DNA from: Sporodiniella umbellata
Taxonomy: Eukaryota; Mucoromycota; Mucoromycetes; Mucorales; Rhizopodaceae
Length of the DNA: 64,000 bases
Assembly: GCA_025677835.1 (NCBI GenBank)
Contig: JAIXMR010000131.1
Span: 1-64,000, forward strand
Reading direction: 5' to 3'
Under the pieces are notes generated by a model, which saw only the letters and a list, made by a program, of their open reading frames with translations, did no database searches and had not been told where the DNA came from. The translations under genes were made by a program, and so were the position numbers. Positions 37,976 to 51,501 of the stretch are shown here, one piece after another. Position 1 is the first letter of the stretch. The number at the start of each line of letters is the position of its first letter.

Positions 37976-39965
37976 ATGTTGGAATTATTTACTATATTAA
38001 CAAAGGGAGGTTTTGTGCTTTGGCAAAAAGCATTTGCACCTGTTTCTGGGACACCTGTTCAAGATCTTATCAAAAACGTCTTGATTGAAGAACGATCTGG
38101 AACCAATGAATACCTTTCCAATAATTATGCTTTAAAGTGGGCCTTTGCTAACGAAGTCGAACTTGTTTTTGTTGTTGCCTATCAAAGAATTCTTACACTC
38201 AGCTATCTTGAAGAACTATTAGAGACTGTGAAACGAGTCTTTTTATCTACCTTTCAAGAAATCCTTAATGGCGACTTTAACGGAGATTTTACTTTATTTG
38301 GCCCCATCTTTGATAAACTTTTGAAACAAGTGGAAGAAAAGTATACAACAGCAAGGCAAAAAACGCCTAGAAAGTTTGAAAACACTAAAAAGTTTGAACA
38401 ATCCCTCAAGGGATCCCAAGCTCAAAACAGTAACCATCTCTCTCTTTATTTTAACTTCTTCAAGATTCTCATCTTTTTAATTAGCTGGATCGCTTCCGTT
38501 GAATAATTCTGCAGTACAACCTATTGATGAAGATGAAATTACTAAAAACATCAAAGCTTTGCAACTTCAAGGAAAAACTAGAGGAAAAGGACCTAAAAAA
38601 CCAGCGAGTGGTAAGGCGAGCAAGCCAGCGATAGAGTAAGTTTTTTTTTTTTTTTTTTTACAACAAAGATTGCTCAAAAGCGAGGTTTTCTTTCTAGAGA
38701 CATTCAAAAAAAGAAGAAATCGCAAAAACAAGCCCGTGTTTGGGACGGCCAGATATCAAAAGGAGAGATGGATTCTTACGACTATTCAGACAAAGCAACA
38801 TCCGAGGATAGTAGCTCAGCTATCGCTTCTCAATGGGTAGATCAATCCAAGCTTGGACAGAAAAATAAAGACGGTATTTATGAAGTACAGGATATTGAAC
38901 AAGACGATGACGAGGTGGAAGATGATGTGGATGAGGCCCAACCTAAATCGAGTGGATTGTTTTCTTATCTTAAGTCCTTTACAAGTGGGAAAGAATTAAC
39001 GGACGATGTATTGGATCCAGTTATGTCCAACATTCGAGAACATTTGGTTGCACAAAACGTAGCAACGGATATTGCTGATCATCTATGTCAAAGTGTAAAA
39101 TCAAACTTATTGGGGAAAAAACTAGGCAATTTTGAAAGTAAGAAAGCGATGGGTATATCTCCCAAAGAGCTAACTCTTTTTTTTTTTTTTTTTAGGAGTT
39201 ACTACTGCAGTTCAAAACAGTATGGAAGCTGCACTTAAACGTATTTTGACACCCAAAACTTCTCTGGATCTTTTGCGAGATATTGAGCAGGCCAAATTAG
39301 AAAAGAGGCCTTATAGTGTTTGTTTTATTGGTGTGAATGGTGTAGGAAAATCTACAAACTTGAGCAAAGTGTGTTTCTGGCTACTTCAGAACAACTATAA
39401 AATCTTGATTGCTGCCTGTGATACTTTCCGTAGTGGTGCTGTTGAACAGCTTCGCGTCCATGTGCGTAATTTACGTGCGTTACAAACAAGCGGCGAAGGT
39501 GAAATCGAGTTGTTTGAACGTGGATACGGAAAGGACTCTGCTGGTATTGCTAAAGATGCCATCAGCTATGGTGCTGCTAATAAATTTGATGTGGTTTTGA
39601 TTGATACAGCAGGTCGTATGCAAGATAACGAACCCTTGATGCGGGCATTATCCAAGTTGGTTTCTATTAATCAGCCTGACAAGATCATCTTTGTTGGTGA
39701 AGCCCTGGTGGGTAATGAGGCTGTGGATCAACTGACCAAATTCAATCAAGCCCTAAAGGACTTTTCTGGTCTTCAAAACCCTAGACATATTGACGGTATG
39801 ATCTTGACCAAATTCGATACCATTGATGACAAAGTGGGTGCTGCTCTCTCTATGACTTATATCACTGGTCAGCCTATCTATTTTGTTGGTACTGGCCAGA
39901 CCTATACAGATTTAAAAAATCTCAAGGTTTCTCATGTTGTTCATAGTCTTTTGAAAAAACAGTAA
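37976..39965 (+). CDS. SRP101: Signal recognition particle receptor subunit alpha
   Basis: Exons 37976-38429, 38485-38635, 38698-39137 and 39196-39965 give 604 residues. The N-terminal longin-like SRX domain ([17 protein letters not shown]) binds the beta subunit. A lysine-rich linker and an acidic stretch ([15 protein letters not shown]) follow. The NG GTPase has GVNGVGKST (G1), [20 protein letters not shown] (G3), [14 protein letters not shown] (G4) and GTGQTYTDL. It docks ribosome-SRP complexes at the ER. A TTTT-rich acceptor precedes the last exon. The next gene is convergent, with 105 bp between stops. Its promoter must lie in or next to the GT15 3' end. Confidence 0.94.
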
Positions 39966-40070
39966 TCACCTTAATCGTTATCATAATAATAATAATAATA
40001 AAAACAACTATCTACTATTTATGTATAACCCATGAACTTTTTTCCCCTGTGTACATGTATGTTTTTATTG

Positions 40071-42886
40071 CTATTTTGAATAAAAGCTATTATAATCCAG
40101 TCTAGTAGATAATGATCTCAAGTCTTCATCATGATAGGATCTTAAGGCTTCCAAGAACTGCAATGTTTGTGTTGTAAATGTATCTTCTATTTCCCGACGA
40201 TGACGACGAATATTTTCAAGCTTTTCCTCTTCTCTAAGACCAAAACGAGTATATACACTAGCGGTTTGTTGGTCTGCATAAAGACAAAGGTGCTCCAGGA
40301 TGGCTTTATATTTTAGGATGCAATCAAACAGTTGGTTGAGTCGAGGAGCCAGAGCAGTTTTTTTTCGTCCATGAAGGAAGCCTTTTTCAATAATTTCTTT
40401 TAGGTAATGGGTATGTGACTGAATGATGGAATCCAGATCCACGCTGTTGTTTTCGATCTCGTTTTCTAACTTTTCCCATGAACACTCGAGCACTTCAAAC
40501 AACACATAGTGCTGAAGTTGGTATATAAAATGAATCATCTTCTGGATCGTCATTTGGATCTCCCTGAGGTCTTTTAGTAACTCAGGTAAATGTGAGAACT
40601 GACGGCCCGATTTCCCGCACTGTTTCCAAGAGGTAGAAAGCGTATACTGAATGCGTTTCAGACGCCAAAGAAAGTTAAAGATTTGAAGATACTGTGTCAT
40701 GGCGCCGGAGTGAATCACAGTATCCAGGGGTGTATCGACACGGTAGTCCAGCGAAAAGACATCCCAGCCTAGGTCATCTCTCTGAGCTTCGAGCAATCGA
40801 ACGTCGAGTTTCTGAAGTATCTCTGGATCATCGTACTGTGCATTGGATGACCGAACGGCTGTTTCCAAAACACTTGTTAAATGGTGTCGAAATAGCTGAC
40901 TCGCAGGTTGATCCAACTGTGGCCTAAAAGGTGATCAGTAATCAGATAAATTTTTCTCTCTCTCTCTCTTTCTCTCTCTCCCTCTCAATTATGTTGCCTT
41001 TACCCTAATATATCCATCAAATACTCGATACAATCCCCTTGGCCTAAAAAAAGATATCTTTTCAGAGCGCGCAAATGGTCCATGAGGCGGTACTTTGTTT
41101 TCAGCAAGTCCAACAAAAACTGACTGGTTTCTTTATAGATGACCAGGATGGACCTTTCCAAGGTTTGTACTTGATCGTATTTGAACAAGGTATTGTTTTG
41201 TGAGACATCGATACGATGATGACAGCTGTAGCGAATGAAATTTAGGGACTTGCCAATAGAGAATATTTTGAGTGCCAGCTCTTTAGAAATAAACGAAGGT
41301 AGCATATCTTCCCGTATCGAATATTTGTTTTTCCACATCTCTTGTTGAGGCGCATCTACGTTACATGCCACAAAAAACTCTTCAAATGGATCGTCTAGTT
41401 CCCCCTCATAGACCCAGCTCTGTATCATAGCGTAGAAAGGCTGAGAGATAGTGTCCAGAATTTGAGTGATAAATTCCTTAATGAACGGATCTCCATGTTT
41501 TGTATGATTATGTAATATGTTGACTAACGCACCTCCCTTATAGCCTATGATTAACTGAGTGATATTTCTTTATATATATATATATATCTTTGCTTACCAT
41601 GAGAAGCATCGGCCAAAAGAGTCAACAGTCGTAGTTTTTCATTGGTTTCATCTATCCAGACCAACAGGCCTTTCAAGGTCAGATCTTGATCCCAGCGGTC
41701 ATGGTCTATTTGAGCCTCGACTTGTGCCTCGATTGCAGCAATTGATTGATAATAACTTTTTAATTCGTTCCGAATGGCAGCACATAAGGACTGACCTACT
41801 AGCCCTTTGGGTCCTCGTTCGATAAATCTTCGAATGAGCGTATATAACCAACCGGTTTCTGTAAGTCGATAGACCAATTGTTGTGTCGATAGACTGATCG
41901 ACAGTCGTTTATCCACTAGGTATTCATCTGTAGTTGAATCAAATCGTATGTACTGTCCATCGATTCCTTGAAAGACATAGACCAGATCTCTTAGAATCTC
42001 TAGAATCCAAAATCAATAAAAGCGAGCTTACAAAAAAGTATATGCGATGCCTTACGGTGGGTTTGTTGTGCTTTAATCTTTTCTTGTTCGGATAGTGCCG
42101 GTTTTTCATACCGTCTTTTCTGAGTAGGCGGTGATTTTGACAAATTGTCGAAAGAGCGTGGCCTGGATGACTCTATATTAGGCAAGCCTAAGGAACTAGT
42201 AGACATTGGACTAGCCGAACGTACAGACTACCGAATTGGGTTATTTTTCTGTTTTTTTTTTTTTTTTGGCTTTTACATTGTGTGTCGATCTTGGCTGATC
42301 TAAAGGTAGTTTGCTTAAAAGCGACAATAAATAAAGTACCGACCCTTTTTTCTGAAGCTTTTGCTATTATTCCTCAAAAGAATGAGCTTTTTCCAGGTGT
42401 GATTATGTCATTATATACATGCTTGTGTATATGTATTTTCTTACTGTAGAAGATAATCTGCTAAACAACTGAATGAATCTGATCTCTTTCTCTGGATCAT
42501 GAGCGGACTGCTTTACTATAAAAAAATAGTTAATTTCTTTGTAACGAAAAGAAAAGCAAAAGACAAAAAGCATTTACATCGGTCGTGAACATTATTTACA
42601 ATACTATTTTCGTCCGGTACAATTGTCATTTCTTTTTGACTACTGGCCCAAAAAAAAAAAAGATCAGCGTGTCGTATAGAGTGTGTATATATTCGAACCT
42701 TATTAAGAGGTGATTGTATTTTTCTAAAAGACTGTTTTGAACAAAAGATTCCTCAAGATCTTGAACGTCAAAATCATAAAGATCGTGACGATTCATTAGT
42801 TTTGAGAGTGTCTTTATCCATTGTGTTGATTCATGTGTTGTATTTATGGGCGGTTTGTTTATACGAGACTGAGGCGATATATTCAT
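40071..42886 (-). CDS. SPC98: Gamma-tubulin complex protein 3 (GCP3/Spc98)
   Basis: Eight exons (42886-42699, 42639-42578, 42515-42445, 42351-42277, 42227-42056, 41999-41598, 41544-41004, 40923-40071) give 787 residues. The GCP3 N-terminus shows EIRFIQLFSRLSS and SVLYLLSLLSKL. After a basic linker the GRIP1 domain starts at ILRDLVYVFQGIDGQYIRF. KGLVGQSLCAAIRNEL, GGALVNILHNHTKHGD, and the C-terminal GRIP2 (PLDTVIHSGAMTQYLQIFNF; LRREEE-type helices) follow. GCP3 with GCP2 and gamma-tubulin forms the small complex that nucleates microtubules at the spindle pole. Exon 1 ends at a weaker donor (GTTCGA), needed for phase. The small exons 2-4 are predictions from frame and homology. Confidence 0.88.
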
Positions 42887-43018
42887 AACAAAAAAAAAAA
42901 AAAAAGGAAAAAGAAAAAGAAAATAGAGAAAGGGAAAATATTTTATTAAATAATAGTGAAAATAATAGTGAAAAATGTGTGTGTGTATTTTTTGTTTCTT
43001 TTTTATGAAAAAAATATA

Positions 43019-44671
43019 TTAGTAGGCTTCTTTGATTTGTTCATCTACAGGTTCTCTAGGAGGAAGTTCACCGGACAATTCTTCAAGCGATTTTCCTTTA
43101 GTTTCGGGGATCAAAAGGGAAGAGAAGATACCAGTAAGCATAAAGAAGGCAAAGATTTGAAGCAAGTGATTGATCCATTTGTTGGGACCGCCAATATCTT
43201 TCAAGAGGCCAAAACCAACCTGGGCGATAATGGAGCCGACCTTACCAGAAGCAGCAGAGATACCGTGAGCGGTGGATCTATAACGGGTAGGGAAACATTC
43301 ACCAGGTACGATGAATGTGGTGGTATTGGGGCCAAAGTTGAAGAAGAGCTGGGTGATGGTATAGAGAACGATGAAGAGGACATTAGAGGTAGCCAAGATC
43401 TTGTCGTAAGCGAAGCCAAGAATGATAAACATGATGGTCAAGACAATGAAACCCATGATTTGGATAGGCTTACGACCGAGCTTGTCGATGGTAAAGACAG
43501 AGACCCAGTAACCAGGCACGGAACCCAACAAGTTGATGATTACGTTACCGACACAGACACGGAAGACAGCAGTATAGGGATCTTTGTCACCACCGAAACC
43601 GATGTTTGACAGAATAATAGAGTTGTTCAGACCGAGACCGTACCAGGCTACATCTAAGGCAAACCAAGAATAGGCAGCACCAAAGAGAACCTTACCGTTC
43701 TTCCATTGACCAAAGTGACGACAGAAATCACCCCAAGAAGCCTTAGGTGCAGTGGCAGTACGAGCAACAGCAATGTTGTCCGTGTAGTCACCTGAAGAAG
43801 CACCGTTTTGAATAAAGGCCTTGGCATCCTGAATACCCTTTTCCATCTTTTGCTCGACATCGATAGTAAAGCGAGGGGTTTCGGGAATCGTAAGACGATA
43901 GTAAAGAGCACAGAGACCAGGTACAGCACCCAAACCGATAACGATACGCCAGACAAAGTCCAATTTGGTTTGGTCAGCTTGGATAGCACTCTTGAAAGCA
44001 GCGGTGGCGCATAGGCCGACGAGACCGGCAGTGACCTGACCAATACCTTGCATAGCAAAGACTGCAGCCATCATGGCACCACGGCGTTTGGTAGTAGCAA
44101 ATTCAGAAGTAATGACAGAAGAGAGAGGGTAATCACCACCGATTCCGATACCCACCAAAATACGCCAGAAAGTAATCACACCCCAGAAAGAGGCAGCAGG
44201 GCTATTACCGACCAAAGTTTGACCCACAGTTCCGACAATGATAATCATAAGCTCAACACCATACATACGCTTACGACCTACACGATCAGCCAGATAACCA
44301 AACAAGAGCTGACCAATCACTGTACCCACGGAACAAGAGACTTTGATAGCGGTATCTACATTATGAGGTGTTTTGTTGCCGTTTTCTTGAAAGTAGACGA
44401 AACCGATCATGGTGGACACCAGATTGATAGCAAAGATATCATAAGCATCTGTAAAGAAACCGATGCCAGAGACAATACAAGCACGGATATGGAACCAGCC
44501 AAATTCAGCATTGTCAATCTAAAGATGTTTTGGTAAGCGATCGTTCTTGTCTGGCAGTATATAGCTTACCTCTTCTAAAGCAAGACGTCTTTTTTCAATT
44601 GCATCTAAAGCAAGTTGATCGTGTGTTCTTTCTTGATCTGTTTCTAGTGCTCTACTCGATTTGAGAGACAT
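43019..44671 (-). CDS. PHO84: PHO84-type inorganic phosphate:H+ symporter (MFS)
   Basis: Two exons (44671-44570, 44518-43019) give 533 residues and 12 TM helices with a long central loop. Family motifs are FGWFHIRACIVSGIGFFTDAYD, the MFS signature ADRVGRKRMYG, GGDYPLSSVITSEFA (the phosphate-binding GGDYPLS), PETPRFT, NFGPNTTTFIVPGE and FPTRYRSTAHG. It imports phosphate at the plasma membrane and is usually induced by starvation. Third-position base use here is noticeably more GC-rich than in neighbouring genes, typical of a highly expressed gene; this also creates long antisense open frames. It starts 132 bp downstream of GCP3 on the same strand. Confidence 0.95.
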
Positions 44672-46028
44672 AGGCAAAAAAATATGAATTAAATAAACAG
44701 TAAAGAAAAAAAGAAAACACCTTATTTTGCCTTACTATTTATACTTCGTAGCACTCCCAATGCCTCTCTCTTTTTTTTTTTTTTTTTTTGCCACCACCAC
44801 CAAGAAGTTCATGTACTACAAAACGCTAAAAAGACCCAATCACCTATCGTCCTCAAGTCCACGCTTCAAATGTCAAAAGAAGAAAAGATTTTCCAAGTAT
44901 TCCATCTCTCCAATAGAATCTTTATTGCTCTCTCTTTTATTTTTGGTTTATTCTCAAAAAGAAAATAATCACTCAAAAGAAAAACCATTGGTTTCCTTTA
45001 CATTTCTGTTTAAATAAAAGGTACCACTGCGTGTTAACAACTCTACACTGCTTTTGGCTGTTGAGATTCAAATAAATAAAAGCCCAGATCTTTTTTTTCG
45101 GCCTGCATCGGTTTTCCCAAATCTATCCATTCACGCATTGACTCATGATTTTTTTTTATCAAGGGAATAGTTGGGTCTGAAGAGAAAACCAAAAGGAATA
45201 ATCCATAAAAGATTATATGCGCGTGTGTGTGTGAGTGTGTGCTTATTGATAGGTTAAGGTAACGCCTTAGTGGCTCTTTTTTTTTTTTACTGATATGTTA
45301 AAGAAGGAAGAGTGAAAATAACAGAAGCCTACGTGAGCCTCAGAGCTTGCATTTGATTTGTCCTTGTCTATATTAAGCATTTGTATACAACACTTGAGTT
45401 TGTTTTAAAGAACAAACAAGGTTTGTTTTTTAGTATCGTTGCTTTGTCCAACCGTTTTTACCAAGTATTTTACAATAGCTATAGTTGGTATAGCCAAAAA
45501 AAAAAAAAAAAAAAAAAAAGGAATCACCTTCTTTTTTTAGTAAAGGGCATTCCTTCTCGGTTGGTGATCATTGACATAGATAAATAACTTGCTTTAAAGA
45601 AAAAAAAAACAGACTTAAAGAAGCAAAAAACAGATAAGCACTATAACCATAGGCCAATACCATGCCTTTAGATTTCCGTTTCTTTTTCTTGACTCAAGTA
45701 AATTTTTACTGTTCTTCTGGGTGCTTTTTTTTTGTAATATACTTGTGTGTACCCACATGAAAGACGAAAATAAGCCTTCAAGATTTATCACCTGTACATA
45801 GGATGACACCAAGTACTTCTTCTACCAATGAACTCAAAACTGCGGGGCACGTTGGTTTTTGTTGTGGCCCAATGTGCGTCTTTAGATTTGCTGGGATTCA
45901 GGTTTCACTGACAAGCTGAGATTCAAGTTTACCAAAAAAAAAAATCGGAAATCAAAAGGTGGGAGCAGAGAGAGGACACACGAACACGTACCTTTAGTCT
46001 TAAACCACTCGCTCCTTCCTTTTATTTC

Positions 46029-46059
<31 letters not shown>

Positions 46060-46331
46060 AGTATCTTTCGTTATTTTTTTCTCATTATCTCTGTGTTTTC
46101 CGTTATTCGGCTCCCTTTTGGTGTAGAAGCAAGCTCAAAACTAAACAAAAGAGAACGATTTTTCTTTTCTCAATAAAAAAGTGTTGATAAATGAAAGTCT
46201 AAATTGTCCTTTTTTTTTTTTGGTGGTTAAAAGCCGCGGGTTAATCTATTTCTTTAGATCTTGGGCACCAATAGAAACATTCAGCAAACTAAGCACGTAG
46301 GCTATATCTTGCTACATCAATAACAATTTGT

Positions 46332-46358
46332 TTATATATATATATATATATATATATT
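46332..46358. repeat. (TA)n microsatellite
   Basis: About 13 TA units in intergenic DNA, self-complementary and prone to slippage. Confidence 0.85.
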
Positions 46359-48017
46359 CTCATGCAAAGTTGGGTCTGAGAAAATTGTATTACCTTGTTG
46401 GGCGTAAAACAAACGTTTTCTGTCCCTATTTACAGTGTTTCTGATTGTACACCTTCATATGTTTTTTTAATAATAACATATCATATAACAGGTCGATCAA
46501 GATTGACTAGAGGGCTCTTTCTATGTGCATGTATGCTATCCAGTAGACATCCCGTAAACCATAGATACATAGGAAGCATTAAGAGAGCAAATCAGTATAG
46601 AAAACTAAACAATGGCTCTGTGATTAAATGCAGCTTATATTAATGATCAAGACCTTTTTTTTTTGGGGTGAAGCTGTATATGTCAAAGCAAATTGCGATG
46701 ATATACTAGGATACGTAATATAGCTTTAGTTTAAAGTGATCATTTTCACTTTTTTTTTTTTTGATCTCCACATGATCACTTGATTTTCATTCTTACTTTA
46801 AGTATTTACTGAAACATGTTTAAAGTTGTTTGACTTAAAACGGCAATATTATGCTTAGCATCAATAGTGTATATACATTCAGTACTACAATATCCTTCTT
46901 GCATCGATATATTAGAAATGAGATGCCATAGTTTATGCAAGGTAACACCACGTTCTTAAGTAGGCCTGAGGTTTTAAAGAAAAAGATAGGTATAGTAGGT
47001 GATGAATGTACCTGGATGCCATCTTCGGTGCAAGTCGGGCATTTAAAATGAACCTATACAAACTCGATTGTTTTATAGACTTTTTGTGAACTCTTGGGCT
47101 TTTAAGATTGTTATATAAACTGATTCAATATTTACGTTTGAAGTTTCCTCTTCAATGCTTTTCTTTTAGGGGAAAAAATACGGTAGTTGATATTTCCTCA
47201 AAAGGAAGCCAATTTTCTATAATTCTCTTTTTATTTTGTATAAGCAAACAAATCTTAACTTTTTTTTAGGTTCAAGTACTCCAAGCGACTATTAGAAGTT
47301 ATACATTTTACTTTGTTTATATGCAAAAAACTGACGCATAGTAATATATATATAGCAAAGCTCTTCATATTTTGACTATATGCTTTAATGCAAACTTAAT
47401 GCCTACCTAATGTAAATACTTTCTTCTATTATGTACAAAATCGCGTCAGTAAATCATTCCTTTCTTTTGTTGTTGGAAAATAAATATACAAGCCTATTTA
47501 TAATTTGTTTGTAGAGATCAATCTGAGAAAATTCGATACGTATGAATTTATCGTACTTTGTTAAGTTGTTTACGATAAAGCCAAAAAAAAAAAAAAGTAT
47601 CTATTTCCTAAAACACAAGGTCAGTGATACCGATTACCTAATATGTATAGTTAAAAATCGAAGAAAGCTGACAGCCTGAGTGTGTACAAAAGTTTATGTT
47701 GAATGGTTTATCCCTGTTTTCTGATGAAGAACCACAAGCATGGGGGTTATACAAAAAAGAAATTCGCTGGGTATACTAAAGATACAATTAGTTTGTTTCA
47801 AACGTACTATTTATGTGTCAAAATACAGGGCAAATTTTTAGGAGTTATTTTTGAGATTTCATTTACTTATCAATTATAATCTTTCGTCAATCGCATTAGA
47901 TACATATTAGATAGGCTCTGGTATTGCTTTTATTTAAAGCCGTAAATAAAGCAACAGCATTGTATCTTTTTAGAAATAATATTTCCAAATAAAACGCTTT
48001 TTAAGTGCTCCTTATAG

Positions 48018-48025
48018 TATCTATC

Positions 48026-48055
<30 letters not shown>
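48018..48055. repeat. (TATC)n followed by (TA)n microsatellite
   Basis: About six TATC units run directly into about six TA units, 230 bp upstream of the F-box gene start. Confidence 0.85.
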
Positions 48056-48056
<1 letters not shown>

Positions 48057-48284
48057 CTTTAGAGAAAAAAGATGCTTTAGAAATATATTTTAAACTATAA
48101 TCTGCAATAAGAACTGATGTTTTTTTTTTGTAAAGGAAAGTCGGTTGAACGGACTTTGAAATAGTAATGTCTATGCAGCATGTTTATATAAATATGAGCA
48201 CCTGTGGTATTGCTCTTTATCTTTTTTGTTTCTATATTTTACTTTTCTTGATTAAAAGCACACATTTATTTATTGCCACAAAAA

Positions 48285-49333
48285 ATGGCTTTACATCTAT
48301 TAGCTTATGAACTACTATTAAATATTGTATCTAATCTTCATTATAAAGATTTACAACCCTTTTTACAATGTAACAAAAACTTGTTTGCTAAATCGAATCA
48401 AAAAGCCTTTTGGAAAGATCTTTGTATGATGAAAGGTATTAGATATCGCTGTCCTGATATATCATGGCGAGAATTGTACAAATCGGAAAGTGTCCATACA
48501 ATGTGTCCTCATATTCATCCAAGAGGGTTTGAGGATAAAAAGAAACAGTTTTGGCCATTATTCAATCAACAAGATACCACCTGTCCCATTATGTATTGTC
48601 TTTATCCTTCCTGTGAATTTCTAGGTACAATTGATTGATCTCCTTCCCTTATTAAAAAACTTTTTAGGCACAGACGAACAATTTGCTAAACATGTGCATC
48701 CTGTTGCATTAACACTATCGCCTTTACACATCTTTGACGTTTGGTGTGACACTTGTTCTAAATTAGTAAGTGCACCCTTTTTTTTTTTTACTGTAAACAC
48801 ATGTTATTAACCTGTATGTATAGATTAGTCTAAACAAAAATGACAATATCTCTTATGGGGTTAGATCCGAGCGTTATGTATTAGAAAAGCTACTAAAAGA
48901 TTTAGGCTCGCTGACTAAAGAGAAGGCTGTTGACCAACAGATCGTTCAAGGACGAAGAGCGATTGAAAGAAGAGTTTATTCTTTACAGACCCGACTTATA
49001 CCAGTGAACATTATCAGAAGAGATTGGTATCTTTCTTGGTTAGATTTTATCACTGGTAGATCATATGATTTACCCGGTTGTCTGGATAACACAGTCCTTT
49101 TAAAAGAAGGTAGACTGGACCCCACGATTGCTCTAGGTCAACACTTTGAAGTTATATCCGATAAGTTGAAGCACTATATCGAAAAGTTTTATTCACCAAA
49201 GGGCTCTTTTGTTTCTCTTGTGAATTTACAAGGGGATCCAACGTATTGCAAACTTGTACATAAAATCAAAATAAGACATCAAATCCAGCGTGTGGCCCTT
49301 ACCCCTTCTGATATTTTACTTGAACAACCCTAA
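48285..49333 (+). CDS. F-box / ZnF-UBP / DUSP protein without a protease domain
   Basis: Exons 48285-48624, 48668-48765 and 48824-49333 give 315 residues. Residues 1-45 are an F-box (LLAYELLLNIVSNLHYKDLQ...FWKDLC). Residues about 70-155 contain a Cys/His pattern like a UBP zinc finger (MCPHIHPRG; CPIMYCLYPSCEF; FAKHVHP; FDVWCDTCSKLI). Residues about 200-275 match a DUSP domain (IRRDWYLSWLDFITG...LPGCLDNTVLL...HFEVISDKL). F-boxes bind Skp1 in SCF ligases. ZnF-UBP and DUSP domains are normally found in deubiquitinases of the USP20/33 type, but no Cys/His-box protease is present. It may therefore be an SCF receptor reading ubiquitin or a USP-type partner. Domain calls are by eye. Confidence 0.72.
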
Positions 49334-51501
49334 AATACCCCCACTTTACGCAGAATTTAAATAAATTCGATTATTTTTGTTTGTTCGTATTTCTATAATT
49401 TTTGTGATTCCGTAAACCTGACTTTCTCTAAAGCTATGCAGCATCTGCGTAAAAAAAAAAAAAAAAGAATAAATAGACGTAAGATCTAATAAGTAAAAGG
49501 ACTAATATAAACTGTTCGTCACGCAGTCTCCATTGGACTTGTACAATTTATTTTATAAATAAATAAAAGTTTTCTCATTGTTCGTAGTCACTCACTCTAT
49601 ATTTTTTGATCATTTTTTTTTTTTAGAATTGAATTTTGTTCAAAAAAAAACTAATGGTATGGTGCATTTGTCACTTATTGCATGCATAAAAAATACAGCT
49701 ATTTCTAGGATAGTTTATGGACAAAAAAACGTTATACATGCTTTTTGTTTATCACCTACTCTCTTTAGATCCTGCTTGAACGATTATAGCATATATTTCA
49801 AGTAGAAAACTAATCCACTGCATAGTCTGGAATAAAATAAGTAAGGACTTACATATATATTTACTTCATAAAAGAAGGATGCATAAGCTGTTTATGTCTA
49901 AGTCTCTTTCATTGATCGTGGAAGTAAGAATAAGTTGACTTATTGTTTTTCTTTCTCTTTTTTTTTTAAAAAAAAATCAAGATAAAGAAATAGTTGGCAG
50001 AATGTAAATGGATTGTCAATAAACAATATTTTCTTAGTTTCTCAATACGGGACTCTACATACTTCATCTGAAAAAGTCATTCGGGTTTTGCATGACTCTT
50101 CTACGGTAATAAAAGGAGGGGGGGACCTTTTCTCTATTCGCTCCGAACATGACAGGTTTGTTACATCAAGATTAATAGAGAAAGGAGTTTGGAATATATC
50201 TAAGACGCTCTTTTAAATAACAGTTTTTATATTTATAAGCAACGTGTTGTTTCACAGCTCTTTGTTCTACAATAAAAGGCAAGAAGAGAGGTTACTTTAT
50301 TCTAATAACTATATAAAAAAATTTATAGATATTTCTTTCTGTTACTAATAAACAAATCAAAAAGTCCAGTGAAAAACAGAGTTCATATGAATATCACAAT
50401 TATGTTGGTGTAACACAGCCAAGGGAGACTGGAATCTAGTAAAGTCTATACCCAATAGAATAAAAAGAACCCTCGACCCTTTTTTGTATAATTGATTTAT
50501 GACAATTACCTTTTTATTTGTCAAAAATTCAACCGATAAATGACGATTAAGTTTTTGGGTACTCTCAGCTGTATACGGACCTTTTTCTCCCTTTTTTACA
50601 CAAAAGAGCTGTCTTACTCCTGAGGAGGAGAGTACGTTTTTCTATATACAAACCCAAAGGGAGGAAAAATTAGTGCAACCTATGTTCTTTTGAGGCAGGA
50701 TCGATAGGCCCTATGAGACCCAAAAATAAGGTACTATGAGTGAACACATATAGTAATATTGACTTACTCTTTTGTGAGCCTAGTTTCGTTTAATCAAATG
50801 TTTCATTAACAAGAAAACAATTACGGAAAAAAACAGTCTGTTATAGGCGACATATCTTCAACCCGTTTCTCCTATTGCGTCTTGATCTATCATTGGAACC
50901 ATACTAAAAAAGAAATAAATGTTTTTTTTTATTTTTCTGTGATTATACAAGTGGGTTCCTTAAGGAAATACTTTAAAGTAAATCTCTGTTTTTTTTTACT
51001 AATTCTCAACAACAACTGTACATTGAAATAAGCTTTTTCCAAGAGAGTTCATCTTTGTTGCTTAGAATACACACGCACATGCCCCTTCTTTTTCTTTTCG
51101 GGTAAAGCAAACCCCCATGAAATGTAAGGAGATAGACAAAAAACAAAAAATTGCCTAGTTTACTCTTAAAGCAAAGACCAAGAGATCGAACATCAGTTGT
51201 AAGATTCTCATATCCTCGTGTAGTGCATTTTTTTAAGAAAAAAAAAATTTTTTTTATAGAAATTAAGCATACATTTGCATAAGCAAAAAAAGCAAATGTT
51301 GTGTTCCAGTAAGGTTATTGAACACGAGCACATATAGTGAGAGAGAGACAGAGAATAGAGAATGCAACAAAAGGTTAGCCAGTTAGTGGATAGAGCGTTT
51401 TTTTTCCTATTTATTTTGTTTATTTTGCTTTTGCTTTTCTTTTTTCTTCTCTCTTTTCTTTTCCCTTCTCCTTTTTTTTTTTTTTTTTGATTCCAATAGT
51501 C
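49334..51501. other. 2.2-kb AT-rich intergenic region
   Basis: No gene supported. A few short open frames exist but are low-complexity. Runs of T (51470-51488) and A/T lie just before the CEP104 start. No RNA gene was recognised. Confidence 0.5.

Larger units (their letters stand above)
44672..48284. other. 3.6-kb gene-poor region with simple repeats
   Basis: AT-rich, with long T and A runs (for example 44770-44789, 45496-45519, 46029-46050), a (TA)n at 46332-46358 and a (TATC)n/(TA)n at 48018-48055. No exon chain, tRNA or transposon protein recognised. The two ends should contain the PHO84 promoter and the F-box gene promoter. Confidence 0.55.

Noticed and set aside
43019..44536. Long plus-strand open frames (217 and 162 codons) opposite PHO84
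   Set aside because: Antisense shadows of a codon-biased, highly expressed transporter. The peptides are highly charged with no family pattern, while the minus strand has all PHO84 motifs.
51374..51397. tRNA A-box-like sequence (ttagtggatagagcg)
   Set aside because: No B-box, no acceptor pairing, and it runs straight into T-rich DNA.
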